Part shown: piece by piece, positions 42,244 through 53,321 of the stretch
Layout: the number at the start of each line of letters is the position of its first letter
Position numbering within the stretch: position 1 is the first letter of the stretch
Assembly (NCBI GenBank): GCA_007994965.1
Contig: VOPW01000001.1
Coordinates: 1,612,001-1,676,000 of the forward strand
From: Piscinibacter aquaticus
Lineage (GTDB): Bacteria; Pseudomonadota; Gammaproteobacteria; Burkholderiales; Burkholderiaceae_C
Reading direction: 5' to 3'
Length of the DNA: 64,000 nucleotides
The notes under the pieces: model-generated
What the model saw: only the letters and a program-made list of their open reading frames with translations
Told to the model about the DNA's origin: nothing
The model's database searches: none
Program-made: the position numbers and the translations under genes

Positions 42244-43860
42244 TCACAGCGGCTCCAGCGCCGGCCCGCGCAGCCCCACCAGCAGCGCGCGCCCGTCGGG
42301 CGTCACACGGAACTCGCCGTACTTCGCCTTCTCCCAGCGTGCTGCCTCGCCTTCGGCGAAGAACCGTGCGTCGCTGACGAGGATCCAGCGGCCGTCCTTC
42401 GGCGTCAGCTCGATGCGCATCTCGCCCTCGGCCAGCGCCGCGCCGTCGGCGATGCGCAGCAATCGGGCCACCCCGCGTTCGTCACGCCGTGCAACGACGA
42501 ACGGGCGCTCGCGGCGCAGCATGCCGGCGCGGCGCTCGGCGGGCTCGCCGGGCACATTGAAGTTCAGCCGCATGAAGTCGCCCTGCATCAGCGAGCGCGG
42601 ATCGACAGGCGCGAGTTCGACGAACACCGGCTGGCCGTCGCGGATCAGCGCCTCCTTCTCGCGGATGCCGAGGCTGGCCGTCGCCACGATGGCCAGCAGC
42701 GAGAGTGCGATGCCCCAGCGCGCCCAGCGCGGCTGCGAGTCGGCGGACGAAGGCGCCGCTTCGCGCGGCTCGCCGGCGCGGGCCCAGGCCGCCAGCCCCG
42801 CCAGCAGCGCGCCGGCGCCGCAGAGCACCGCTGCCTTGGTGGCCAGTGGCCGGGCGAGCTGGTAGTAGAAGGCGCCGACGATCCACGCCGAAGCCACGGC
42901 CGCCGCAGCGGCCAGCCGCGAACGGCCGCTGGTGGCCAGCCAGCCAGCATCAGCAGCGTGGCGCCGAGCGAGGGCATCCAGACCGCCGTGCCGACCAGCA
43001 CCAGCCCGCCGCAACGAAGGGTGCGCGTCGAAGCCCCGGCCAGCGGCGAGCGGCAATGATCAGCCCGGCCAGCGCGAGGGCAGCCGAGACCGCCTGCATC
43101 ACGCGCCAGAGCGTGCCGGCATCGCTACGCCGCCCCAGTTCGCGCACGATCTCTGCGCCCATCCCGCCGCCGAGCGTGCCGCCGACGAGAAAGGTCATGC
43201 CCGACCACCATGCGAAGGCGGCGAGCAGCGCGAGGGCCCAGCCGGCGGCCGTGCTTTCGACTGCAGCCGCCACCCGGCTCGGCAGCGAGCGCATCGCGCC
43301 GAGCAGCACCAGCCACAGGGCAAGCAGCAGGTGCCGGGCCAGCCACCACTGCTCGAGCGAAGCGCCGCGGCCGAAGGACCAGCGCTGCGGCGTCAGCGCG
43401 ATGGCCAGCAGCACGGCCGCGGCGGCACCGAGCAGCGCACGCAGCCACGCCGCGCGAATGGCCGCTGCGACGGCCAGGGTCACCAGCGCGAGCAGCACGG
43501 CACCGGCCGAGGTGCCGGCGTCGCGGAAGAGGCCGAAGCCGAGCGAACCACCCCCACGAGCAGTGCGGGCAAAGCCAATTGTTCGACGAACAGCGGCACG
43601 TCTCGTGAGCGCAGCACCACGGTGGCGCCGGCGATCGTCAGCACGCCGACGAAGTAGGGGCCAATGCTTCGGCTGATCAGGTCGCCAAGCAGCAGGCCGA
43701 CGACGCCGAGCAGCGGTATGGCCGCCAGCCACGCGCCCAGCGCGGTGAGCAGCACCACCGGCCAGGGGCGTGTGGCATCCGGCGGCGCCACCGCGTCGGC
43801 AGGCAGCAGCCCTTGCCGGCGCGCAGCGTCGACGATGGCGTCGAGCCGGGCGGCGCTCAT
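42244..43860 (-). CDS. DUF4401 membrane protein with C-terminal GDYXXLXY domain, three frame breaks
   Basis: The corrected product has about 539 residues. The first 360 form a DUF4401-type block of about 11 membrane helices (PVVLLTALGAWLAAIPLLGV, GWALALLAAFAWWSGMTFLV). The C-terminal 170 residues are a periplasmic GDYXXLXY domain with the signature SLMQGDFMRLNF and AKYGEFRVTPDGRALLVGLR. Breaks lie near 43553 (G-run) and near 42996 and 42946, both compatible with a lost C in CCTGG. The ATG at 43860 overlaps the TGA of the DUF2157 gene (ATGA), so the two are a coupled pair. The function of the pair is not known; a membrane complex is likely from co-occurrence. Confidence 0.8.
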
Positions 43861-44832
43861 GCGTTCGCTCCCGGTTCGTCGTGCTGTCGCGACAGTTGCA
43901 GGATGGCTTTGACGCTCGCCGCCAGCAGCCCCGCGGCGGCCGCGCCGAGCAGGAAGAGACGTCCGATCGGGTCACCCCCGCGCTTTCCAGCAGCAGCCGG
44001 GCCAGCCCGGCAACGATCAGCGTGTTCAGGCCGAGCGCCGCGGCGCTCAGCGCAAAGACGTCGAACAGCCGCCGAGGCACGAAGGCCCCTGCGATCAGCG
44101 CCAGCACCACGAGGCCGAAGACATAGTGGGTGCCGATCGAGCGCGAGAAGAGCCCGCCCAGCGCAGTGGCGGTGATGACGATCACCGCCAGCGTCGCCGC
44201 GGTGCGCAATGACCAGATCCCGGCACCGGTGAACGCGCGTACCGGCGGCCCGATCGACAGCAGCGTGGCCAGCGCCGCGGCCCAGCCCGCGAGGTGCACC
44301 GCAAGATCCTCCGGCTGCACCTGCCAGCGATGCCCGGTGTGCGCCTGGATCCACAGCGCGATGCCGACGAAGACCACCAGCACCCACGGCGCCCAGACGA
44401 GGTCGGAGCGGGCGGCCAGCGCCAGTGGCAGCGTCAGCGCCGCCCACAGCGCGAACAGCTGCCACGGATCGGCGCCGCTCTGGTAGGTCTGGCCGAAGTA
44501 GGCGAACAGCCCGCCAGTGGCCAGCAGCACGAGCAGTGCGAGCGGCGAGCGCCGGGCGGGCCGCCACACGGCGCCCGCTCCCATGGCCAGCACCGTGGCC
44601 TGCAGCAGCGCAAAGCGGCCGAAGCGGCCGAGTGTGTCCCAGTGGGCGGCGATCCAGAAGATCAGGCCCAGCCCGATCAATGCAGCGCCCAGCGCCGCCA
44701 GGCCGATCGGCAGCCAGCGCTGCAGCCGCGCCGGCTCGGCGTCGAGGTCGGCCAGGGCTTCGAGCCGCCGGGCTGCGGCGGCATCGAGCCGGTGCGTGTG
44801 CGCCAGTCGTGCAGCGCGAGTCGGAGATCCAT
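43857..44832 (-). CDS. DUF2157 membrane protein, two frame breaks
   Basis: The corrected product has about 325 residues: a soluble N-terminal segment (LHDWRTRHRLDAAAARRLEA), then about nine membrane helices (IGLGLIFWIAAHWDTLGRFG, RFALLQATVLAMGAGAVW, YVFGLVVLALIAGAFVPRRL). This is the DUF2157 pattern, including IFWIAAHWDTLGR. Breaks: a lost C at about 44780 and a lost G in a G-run at about 43975 (expected GGDPIGRLFLLGAAAAGLL). It ends SRQHDEPGANA and overlaps the following DUF4401/GDYXXLXY gene by four bases. Confidence 0.82.
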
Positions 44833-44953
44833 CGGTGAGCGCAAGGTGCTTCGATGGGACGGCATGCTAGCCCGCCGGGTCGGCGCTCCGGCGGCCACGT
44901 TGCGGGAGCCCGCGCGACGACACCGCCAGTCGCGCCGCGATACCGGCGGGCCG

Positions 44954-45645
44954 TCAGCGCGCGCGGTACTGCGTTGCGCCGAACAGCGTCTCGCGCGCCT
45001 TGTCGTCGACCAGCGGCTTGCGCTTGTCGGCCAGCACCTCGACGGCGCGCATCACGCCGGCCGGTGGCCGATCTCGTCGAACCAGCCCTTCAGGTGCGGA
45101 AAGTCGTTCCAGTCGATGCCCTGGTTCTTCCACGAACGCAGCCAGGGGAAGACGGCCATGTCGGCGATCGAGTACTCCGTGCCGCCGAGGTACTTGCTGC
45201 GCGCCGGGCGCCTGTCCATCACACCGTACAGGCGCTTGGCCTCGTTGGTGTAGCGGTCGATCGCGTAGGGGATCTTCTCCGGCGCATAGATGCGGAAGTG
45301 ATGCGCCTGGCCGAGCATCGGCCCGACGCCACCCATCTGGAACATCAGCCACTGCAGCACCTCGTACTTGCCGCGCACGTCGGCCGGCATGAAGCGGCCG
45401 GTCTTGCCGGCGAGGTAGAGCAGGATCGCGCCCGATTCGAACAGCGAGATGGGTGCGCCGTCCGGGCCCTGCGGATCGACGATCGCCGGGATCTTGTTGT
45501 TCGGGCTGATGGCGAGAAACTCGGGCTTGAACTGGTCGCCCGCACCGATGTCGACCGGAATCACGCGGTACGGCAATCCGCATTCCTCCAGCATGATGTG
45601 CACCTTGTGCCCGTTTGGCGTTGCCCACGAATACACTTCGATCAT
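44954..45645 (-). CDS. Glutathione S-transferase, YghU/YfcG-like (nu class), frame break near 45061
   Basis: The product begins MIEVYSWATPNGHKVHIMLE, the N-terminal thioredoxin-like domain of nu-class GSTs; these use Asn/Thr in TPNGHK rather than a Tyr or Cys. The cis-Pro segment NNKIPAIVD and the glutathione-binding LFESGAILLYLA follow, then the helical C-terminal domain (YSIADMAVFPWLRSWKNQGI, LKGWFDEIG). A lost base near 45061 separates the last 35 residues (VMRAVEVLADKRKPLVDDKA, ending FGATQYRAR); the corrected length is 230. Disulfide-bond reduction is the known activity of close relatives; the substrate here is not predictable. Confidence 0.88.
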
Positions 45646-45710
45646 GAGGTCCTCGTCGTCTCTGTCCGGCGCTCCGGCGTGCTGCGAACTCTAGTGGATC
45701 GGCCGTGGCC

Positions 45711-46443
45711 ATGCTCGAATCGCTGAAGCGTCTCTTCGCCGGCAAGCCGACCCCCGCTGCGGCCTGGGCCGACGTGGCCGATTGGTCGGCGCGCCGGGCG
45801 CTCAACTTCCGTCGCGTGAGGGAAGGCGAGGGCTTCGTCATCGAAGGCCTGCTCGACGATCGGCCCTGGCGGCTCGAATGGGGCCGCCGCAGCGCCAGTA
45901 CATCGCCGGCCGCGAACTTCGCATGCGCATGGAGCTCGATCTGCCGGGCGACCTGCAGATGCTGCTGCTGACCAAGCCGCTGATGGACCTGCTCGAGCGG
46001 CAGACCTACGAGAGCTTCACCGAGGGCCTGCAGACGCAGATCGACACCGGCACGCCGGAAGAGGTGCGCTGGCTGGTGATGTTTCCCAAGGCCAACCTGA
46101 ACATGTACCGTTCGCTGCGCGGCCGCCTCGGCGCCGTCTCGGCCGTGCCTTCGGCGGTGCCGCAGTGGCTGGAAGGGCCGCTGGCGCAGCAGCTCGAGCG
46201 TGCGCTCGGCACGCTGCTGCAGTTCGATCCGCCCTTCGTGCTGATGACGCTGCGCGGCCGCCTCTACCTGCGGCTGCAGCTGGTCGACCCCGAGCCGGAT
46301 GCGCTGGCCGCGACGGTGGGCGTGTTCGAGACCGCCGCGCGGCAGGCGTTGCGCGCGGCCAGCCGGTGGGCGAGAGCGGCCAGGAGTGGCCGAGCACCGG
46401 CTCGACCGCCTGGCAGAGCTTCGACGACACCAAACCGCGGTAG
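45711..46443 (+). CDS. Conserved protein of unknown function, two frame breaks
   Basis: I do not recognise this gene. The corrected product has about 244 residues: [20 protein letters not shown] at the start, [60 protein letters not shown] and [20 protein letters not shown], ending [20 protein letters not shown]. It is soluble, alternating beta-strand-like stretches. Breaks near 45893 (lost C) and 46363 (lost C in GCCCGG). The start is the ATG at 45711; GTG at 45705 is in frame. It is divergent from the GST gene. Confidence 0.6.
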
Positions 46444-46478
46444 CGGTCCGTGCCGCGCCGCGTGGCGCGGCCGACACC

Positions 46479-47722
<1,244 letters not shown>

Positions 47723-47744
47723 GGTGTCTCTCTCGTGGGGGTGA

Positions 47745-48819
47745 TCAGGTGCGGCTGGCGATGCGCCAGCCCATCTCGGCCAGCGGCCGGGCGCCGGCGC
47801 CTGCCGACACCGCCTGCGCGCTCGACGCGGTGCCGTCGACGACGCGCTTGGCGATGCCCTGCAGGATGCCGGCCATGCGGAACAGGTTGTAGGCGAGGTA
47901 GAAGTTCCAGTCGGCCATCACCGCATCGGGGTCGGGCCGGCCGGTGCGCTCGCAGTAGCGGCGCACGTAGGCGCGTTCGTCGGGAATACCGAGCGCGGCG
48001 AGGTCACAGCCGCCGATGCCGCGGAACTGCCCCGGCGCGATGTGCCAGGACATGCAGTGGTAGCTGAAGTCGGCCAGCGGATGGCCGAGCGTCGACAGCT
48101 CCCAGTCGAGCACCGCGAGGATGCGCGGCTCGGTCGGGTGGAAGACCGGGTTGTCGAGCCGGTAGTCGCCGTGCACCACCGAGACCTGGGTCTCATCCTT
48201 CGCGCTGGCCGGCATGTGCGCCGGCAGCCACTCCATCAGCCGGTCCATCGCCTCGATCGGTTCGGTGATCGAGGCCACGTACTGCTTGCTCCAGCGGCCG
48301 ATCTGGCGCTCGAAATAATTGCCGGGCTTGCCGTAGCTCGCCAGGCCCGCGGCCTGCACGTCGACCGAATGCAGCGCGGCGATCACGCGGTTCATCTCGT
48401 CGTAGATCGCACCGCGCTCGGCCGGGCTCATGCCGGGCAGGGTCTGGTCCCACAGCACGCGGCCCTGCACGAACTCCATCACGTAGAAGGCGCGGCCGAT
48501 GATGCGTTCGTCCTCGCACAGCAGGTGCATCTGCGGCACCGGCACGCCGCTGCCGCGCAGCGCGCATCACGGTGAACTCGCGCTCGATGGCGTGCGCCGA
48601 AGGCAGCAGCTTGGCCACCGGCCCGGGCTTGCAGCGCATCACGTAGGTGGCACCCGGCGTGATCAGCTTGAAGGTCGGGTTGGACTGCCCGCCCTTGAAC
48701 TGCTCCACCGACAGCGGCCCGGCGAAGCCGGGCAGGTGCTGCTGCAGATGGGACTGAAGCGCGCCGATGTCGAAGGCGTGCTGGTCGGCGACGGGCTTGG
48801 TTCCGGAGAAGGCGTCCAT
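47745..48819 (-). CDS. APH/choline-kinase-family phosphotransferase, ACAD10-type, frame break near 48566
   Basis: Relatives of this gene stand beside ACAD10/11-type acyl-CoA dehydrogenases and are thought to phosphorylate 4-hydroxyacyl-CoAs. The product has the N-lobe ([36 protein letters not shown]), the kinase catalytic loop [17 protein letters not shown], the metal-binding [19 protein letters not shown], and the C-terminal helices ([20 protein letters not shown]). A CG dinucleotide is probably lost at about 48566 (expected [19 protein letters not shown]); corrected length is 358. It ends 22 bases before the dehydrogenase gene, so the two form an operon. Confidence 0.87.
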
Positions 48820-48878
48820 GGCGTGTCAGGCAAGAAGTTCCAACAGCCGGCGCGCATCGCGGCCGGCGCGATGCGGAT

Positions 48879-49582
48879 TCAGCGCTCGGCGATGGCCAGC
48901 AGCTTGTCCTTGGAGAGCACCACGAGGCGCGTCGGCTCGATGCGCACGGCCCCCTCGCGCTCGAAGCCCTTGAGCTCCTGGTTGACGCGCTGGCGCGAGG
49001 CGCCGAGCAGTTGCGCCAGGTCTTCCTGTGCGAGCGCCAGACCGATGCGGATCTCCTCGCCTTCCTGCACGCCGTAGCTGCGCGCGAGCAGCATCACCTG
49101 CTTGGCCAGCCGCGCGGCGAGCGGGCGGGTGTTGAGATCCTCGATCTGGTCGAACATCAGGCGCAGGCGCCGGCAGTTCAGCCGCAGCAGCGCGTCGTAG
49201 AGCTCCACGTGCTGCGTCAGCAGTTCCTTGAAGTCGGTCTTGCGCACGATCAGCAGCGTGGTCTCGCCATGCGCGCTGGCATCGTGGGTGCGCGGCAGTC
49301 CGTCGAAGAGGGCGATGTCGCCGAACCAGTGCCCGGCTCGACGTAGGTCAGCGTCACCTGCTTGCCCGACAGCGACACCGAGCTCACCCGAACCGCGCCC
49401 TTGGCGACGCCGACCCACTCCTGCGCCGGCGTGCCGCGCGCCGAGAGTGTGGCCCCGTCGGCCAGGCGCCGCACGGTGGCACGCGCGAGGATGGCCTGAC
49501 GCAGCGCCGGTGAGAGCTTCGAGAACCAAGAGCCCGACTCGATGTTGGAACGTTCTTCGAGTGTAAGAACCGAGGTGTTCAT
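48879..49582 (-). CDS. Crp/Fnr-family transcription regulator, frame break near 49333
   Basis: The N-terminal half is a cyclic-nucleotide-binding-type beta roll (LRQAILARATVRRLADGATL, SGKQVTLTYVEPG, HWFGDIALFDGLPRTHDASA). The long dimer helix is followed by a C-terminal HTH (ALAQEDLAQLLGASRQRVNQ, ELKGFEREGAVRIEPTRLVV). There are no Fnr-type cysteines near the N-terminus. A lost G near 49333 (expected EPGHWFGD) breaks the frame; corrected length is 234. It is divergent from the class II aldolase gene with an 80-bp gap and stands upstream of the phosphotransferase/dehydrogenase pair, so either could be its target. Confidence 0.88.
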
Positions 49583-49662
49583 GTTCAGTCGCTGAGGTGA
49601 CAGCATCATCGTGTCGTGCGAACCTATTGTCCACGAGCAAAACCACCGACCAGGAGACGAAC

Positions 49663-50438
49663 ATGGGTGCCAACGATCTGCGCATTCCGAGCCGGCGCGG
49701 CCAGGTGAGCGAGGAGGAGTGGCGCACACGCGTCGACCTCGCCGCGGCCTATCGCCTCGTCGCGCTGTTCAAGTGGGACGACCTCGTGTTCACCCACATC
49801 AGTGCGCGCGTGCCGGGCCGCGACAACGAGTTCCTGATCAACCCGTACGGGCTGATGTTCGAGGAGATCACGGCTTCGAGCCTGGTGCGCATCGACATCG
49901 CCGGCACCAAGCTCGACGACTCGCCGTTCCCGGTCAACCCGGCTGGCTTCACGATCCACAGCGCGATCCATGGTGCGCGCCACGACGCGCAGTGCGTGCT
50001 GCATACGCACACGCTCAACGGCATTGCGGTCTCGGCGCAGAAGGGCGGGGTGCTGCCGTTGTCGCAGCAGTCGATCTTCGTGCTCTCGAGCCTGGCGTAC
50101 CACGGCTACGAGGGCGTGGCGCTGAACGAGGACGAGAAGCCGCGCCTGGTGGCCGATCTGGGCGAGAAGAACTTCCTGATGCTGCGCAACCACGGGCTGC
50201 TGACCCTCGGGGCCACGATCGCCGACGCGTTCCTGAACATGTACTTGTTCGAGACGGTGTGCACCATTCAGGTCCGCGCGCTGGCCGGCAGCCGCGAGCT
50301 GACGCATGTCGATTCGCGCATCATTGCCGGCGCGCAGGCGCAGGCCGTGCAGGTGACTCGCGGCGTCGGCGGCGGGGCATTGACGGGCCGGGCCTGCTGC
50401 GACGGCTCGATCGGCTCAGCCCGGGCTACGACGACTGA
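49663..50438 (+). CDS. Class II aldolase/adducin-family protein, frame break near 50385
   Basis: Members are zinc-dependent sugar-phosphate aldolases or epimerases, or unassigned. The product has DLAAAYRLVALFKWDDLVFT followed by HISARVPG, the metal-binding pair in CVLHTHTLNGIAVSAQ and the third ligand in MLRNHGLLTLG. A lost base near 50385 (probably TTGGAC read as TTGAC) separates the last residues; corrected, it reads GPGLLRRLDRLSPGYDD and ends at 50438, about 258 residues. A CAGGAGACGA ribosome site precedes the ATG at 49663. It is divergent from the Crp-family gene and convergent with the crotonase gene. Confidence 0.87.
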
Positions 50439-50444
50439 TTCCGC

Positions 50445-51224
50445 TCAGATGAACCTTGGCGCACGCTTGCCCAGCGCCGCCTGCAGGCCTTCGCCGCCGT
50501 TGGCGTGGAAGAGGTTGCGCAGGAACTGATCGCGCTCGGCCACCAACTGCTGGGAGAACGTGCGGGCGGGGGCATCGTTGAGCAGTTCCTTGCCCGCCGC
50601 AACGGCGTTGGGGGCCATCTGCGCCAGACGTTCGCCGAGCGCCACCGCATCGCCGAGGGCCCGGCCCGGCGCGCACAGCGCCTGAACCACGCCCCACTGA
50701 TGCAGCTGCGCCGCGCTCGCCGGTTCGGCGAGCCACACCATCTGCTGCACGGTGCCGCGCGGCAGCGCGTGCAGCAGCTGCCACGTGGCGCCGCCGTCGG
50801 GCGTAAGGCCGAGCCGCGCGTGGGCAAGCACGAACCGCGCATCGCTGGAGGCCACGATCAGATCGCAGGCGAGGGCGAGCGAGAAGCCCGCCCCGGCGGC
50901 TGCGCCCTCCACCGCCGCGATCACCGGCTTCGGACAGGCGCGGATCACCTCCACCCACTGGTGCAGCAGATCGATCATGCGCGCCTGGGCCGCCGGCCCG
51001 GCCTGACGCCGGGTGCTCAGGCCGTGAAGATTGCCGCCGGCACAGAAGTGCTCTCCGGCACCGCGCAGGACGATGGCGCGGATCCCGTCGTCGGACTCGG
51101 CCGTGCTCAGCGCCTCGATCCCCGCGGTGATCACCGCCTCCGACAGCGCATTGCGGCTGTCGGGATCGCTGAGCGTGAGAATCAGCACGGCGCCCTGGCG
51201 CTCTGTCAGCAATTCGGAAGGCAT
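50445..51224 (-). CDS. Crotonase-family protein, PaaG / oxepin-CoA hydrolase alternative-type-like
   Basis: The intact 259-residue product has the crotonase fold: oxyanion-hole segments EHFCAGGNLHGLS and VEGAAAGAGFSLALACDLIV. The second catalytic Glu of true enoyl-CoA hydratases is not in its usual place; instead the sequence reads RLGLTPDGGATWQLLHAL, with the Asp used by PaaG-type isomerases. This and the MPSELLTERQGAVLIL start resemble the proteins annotated as oxepin-CoA hydrolase, alternative type, in Burkholderiales. An aromatic (phenylacetate-like) substrate is possible. It starts at the ATG at 51224; upstream ATG at 51296 lacks similar support. It is convergent with the aldolase gene, six bases apart. 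Confidence 0.83.
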   Translation of the reverse strand: MPSELLTERQGAVLILTLSDPDSRNALSEAVITAGIEALSTAESDDGIRAIVLRGAGEHFCAGGNLHGLSTRRQAGPAAQARMIDLLHQWVEVIRACPKPVIAAVEGAAAGAGFSLALACDLIVASSDARFVLAHARLGLTPDGGATWQLLHALPRGTVQQMVWLAEPASAAQLHQWGVVQALCAPGRALGDAVALGERLAQMAPNAVAAGKELLNDAPARTFSQQLVAERDQFLRNLFHANGGEGLQAALGKRAPRFI

Positions 51225-51349
51225 GGCTCTTGAGGCGCCTCGAGATCGGTCGATTGTGTCACGGTAGCCCGTGGGGCTCCCCTCAGTGAAGGGCACTGCG
51301 CGAAAGGCCTCATGCTAGAGTCTCCGAGCAGAAAAATAACCGGTCGTCA

Positions 51350-53302
51350 ATGCGCCGAGCCTCGCTCTCTCTCTGTCTCGCTGTCGTCGGCGGATCCCTG
51401 ATCGGGGCCGGCCACGAGGCCCAGGCTCTGGGCTTCGGGCGCTCGCTTCACGTTTCCCATCTCGGCCAGCCGCTGAACTTTGCCGCCACGGTGCGGCTCG
51501 AGGCCGAGGAGACGCTCCCGCGTGAATGCGTCACGGCCGAGGTGCTGGCCGGTGACTTTCGCATTGCACCGGCGGCCGTGCGCGTGTCGGTCGAGCCGGC
51601 GCCCACGCCCAACGAGCGCACGGTGCGCGTGACCACCACGACGGCCATCGATGAGCCGGTCGTGACGGTCACGGTGACAGCTGGCTGCCAGCAGCGCCTG
51701 ACGCGCAGTTTCGTGGCGCTGGTCGATCCGCCGGGTATCGCGCTGGCCGGTGCAACGCCGCCCGAGATCACCCTGCCGCCGCAGCGCTTCGATGCCGACA
51801 CCGCGCCCGTGGTCGCGGCAGCGGCAGCAGCGCAGGCGCCTTCGGCACCGCGCCGTTCCGCATCCAGCCCGGCAGCCGATCGCCCGGCGCGTGGGCGTGC
51901 CGCCGCCAACCCTGTCCCGGCCGTCCGTCCGCGCGACGCGGCGGTAGCCCAGGCGGCGCCAGCCCAGCCCCGCGACCGCAAGACCAGCACGTCGGGCACG
52001 CCGACGCCGCGCAGCAGCGGGCCGCGCCTGCAACTCGACCCCGGCGTCCCCTCGGCGGCCGCGCTGGCCGCCTCGGCCGCCGCCGCCGAAGCTGCGCTGG
52101 CAGCGGCTTCGCAGGTGGCAGCCTCGAACATGGCAGCGGCGTCTGCAGCCGCGGCGGCCTCGGCCGCGCAGCAGCGCATCGTGGCGCTGGAGGAGCAGCT
52201 GCGCCAGCTGCGCGAGGATTCGCAAAAGACGCAGAAGGCCCTCGCCACGCTGCAGGCCACGCTCGACCAGGCGCAAGGCGAGCGCTACTCCAACCCGCTG
52301 GTCTACGCGCTTGCCGCCCTCTCGGCGCTGCTGGCCGTGGGCATGGCCGCGCTGTGGTGGCGGCAGTCGCAGTCGCGCAGCAGCTCGCAGTGGTGGCTGG
52401 CGCCTACGGGCTCGACCGTGCCGGCCACGGCTGCGGCCCGTCCGGTGGTGGCGCGTGCTCCGGCCGAGGCGGCGGCGCGCCAGGAAACGCAGCCGGCCGT
52501 GATGGACGAGCGGCACATCAGCCGTGCGGGCGATGACGCACCCGACTCCACCGCTGCGCCGGTGACCGAATCCCCGGTATCGGTGCTGCCGCCGCCGGCC
52601 GATGGCGCCGCCGCGCCGCGCCGCGAACTCTCCGTCGAGGAACTGATCGACCTCGAACAGCAGGCCGACTTCTTCGTCGTGCTCGGCCAGGAAGATGCCG
52701 CCATCGACCTGCTGATGGGCCATGTGCGCAGCAGCGGTGGCGCCAGTCCGCTGCCTTACCTGAAGCTGCTCGAGATCTATCGCCGCCGCGGCGACCACGA
52801 TGCCTACGACCGCGTTCGCGAGCGCTTCAACCGCCGTTTCAGTGCCTATGCGCCGGAGTGGACGAGCGACCTGGCCGACGGCCGCACGCTGGACGACTAT
52901 CCGCAGATGCTGCGGCAGCTGCAACGCCTGTGGGACGAGCCGCAGCGCGTCACGCAGATGCTCGATGCGGCGCTGATGCGCCAGGACAGCGACGGCGACA
53001 CCTACGATCTGCCCGCCTACCGCGAACTGCTGTTCCTCTATTCGATCGCCCGCGACCTCGGCGAGCACCCGAGCAACGCCCGCTCGGTCGACCTGCTGCT
53101 GCCGATGGACGGGGATGCCGCGGAGAAGCCGATCGAGGAACTGACGGCCAGCCGCCTGATGGGCTTCGCGCCGACCAACCAGCTCACGGTCCAGGTCGAT
53201 CTCGACGTGACGCGGCCGATGCCCGAACAGCCGTCGGGCAACTCCGATTTCATGGGGCTGATCGACCCCAAGTCGCGCCGCGACGGCGCCGACCGCTACT
53301 GA
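51350..53302 (+). CDS. FimV-like polar/pilus assembly protein
   Basis: The intact 650-residue protein has a signal peptide (MRRASLSLCLAVVGGSLIGA), the FimV N-terminal domain (LGFGRSLHVSHLGQPLNFAA), a long Ala/Pro-rich linker, a coiled coil (QQRIVALEEQLRQLREDSQK), one membrane segment (LVYALAALSALLAVGMAALW, about residue 318-337), and a cytoplasmic tail with a TPR-like FimV C-terminal region (ELIDLEQQADFFVVLGQEDA, YLKLLEIYRRRGDHDAYDRV) ending SNSDFMG-like LIDPKSRRDGADRY. The LysM domain of Pseudomonas FimV is not visible. FimV proteins organise the cell pole and type IV pili. It is not next to asd/truA, its common place. Confidence 0.85.
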   Translation: MRRASLSLCLAVVGGSLIGAGHEAQALGFGRSLHVSHLGQPLNFAATVRLEAEETLPRECVTAEVLAGDFRIAPAAVRVSVEPAPTPNERTVRVTTTTAIDEPVVTVTVTAGCQQRLTRSFVALVDPPGIALAGATPPEITLPPQRFDADTAPVVAAAAAAQAPSAPRRSASSPAADRPARGRAAANPVPAVRPRDAAVAQAAPAQPRDRKTSTSGTPTPRSSGPRLQLDPGVPSAAALAASAAAAEAALAAASQVAASNMAAASAAAAASAAQQRIVALEEQLRQLREDSQKTQKALATLQATLDQAQGERYSNPLVYALAALSALLAVGMAALWWRQSQSRSSSQWWLAPTGSTVPATAAARPVVARAPAEAAARQETQPAVMDERHISRAGDDAPDSTAAPVTESPVSVLPPPADGAAAPRRELSVEELIDLEQQADFFVVLGQEDAAIDLLMGHVRSSGGASPLPYLKLLEIYRRRGDHDAYDRVRERFNRRFSAYAPEWTSDLADGRTLDDYPQMLRQLQRLWDEPQRVTQMLDAALMRQDSDGDTYDLPAYRELLFLYSIARDLGEHPSNARSVDLLLPMDGDAAEKPIEELTASRLMGFAPTNQLTVQVDLDVTRPMPEQPSGNSDFMGLIDPKSRRDGADRY

Positions 53303-53321
53303 GCACGCAGCAGCATCGCGC

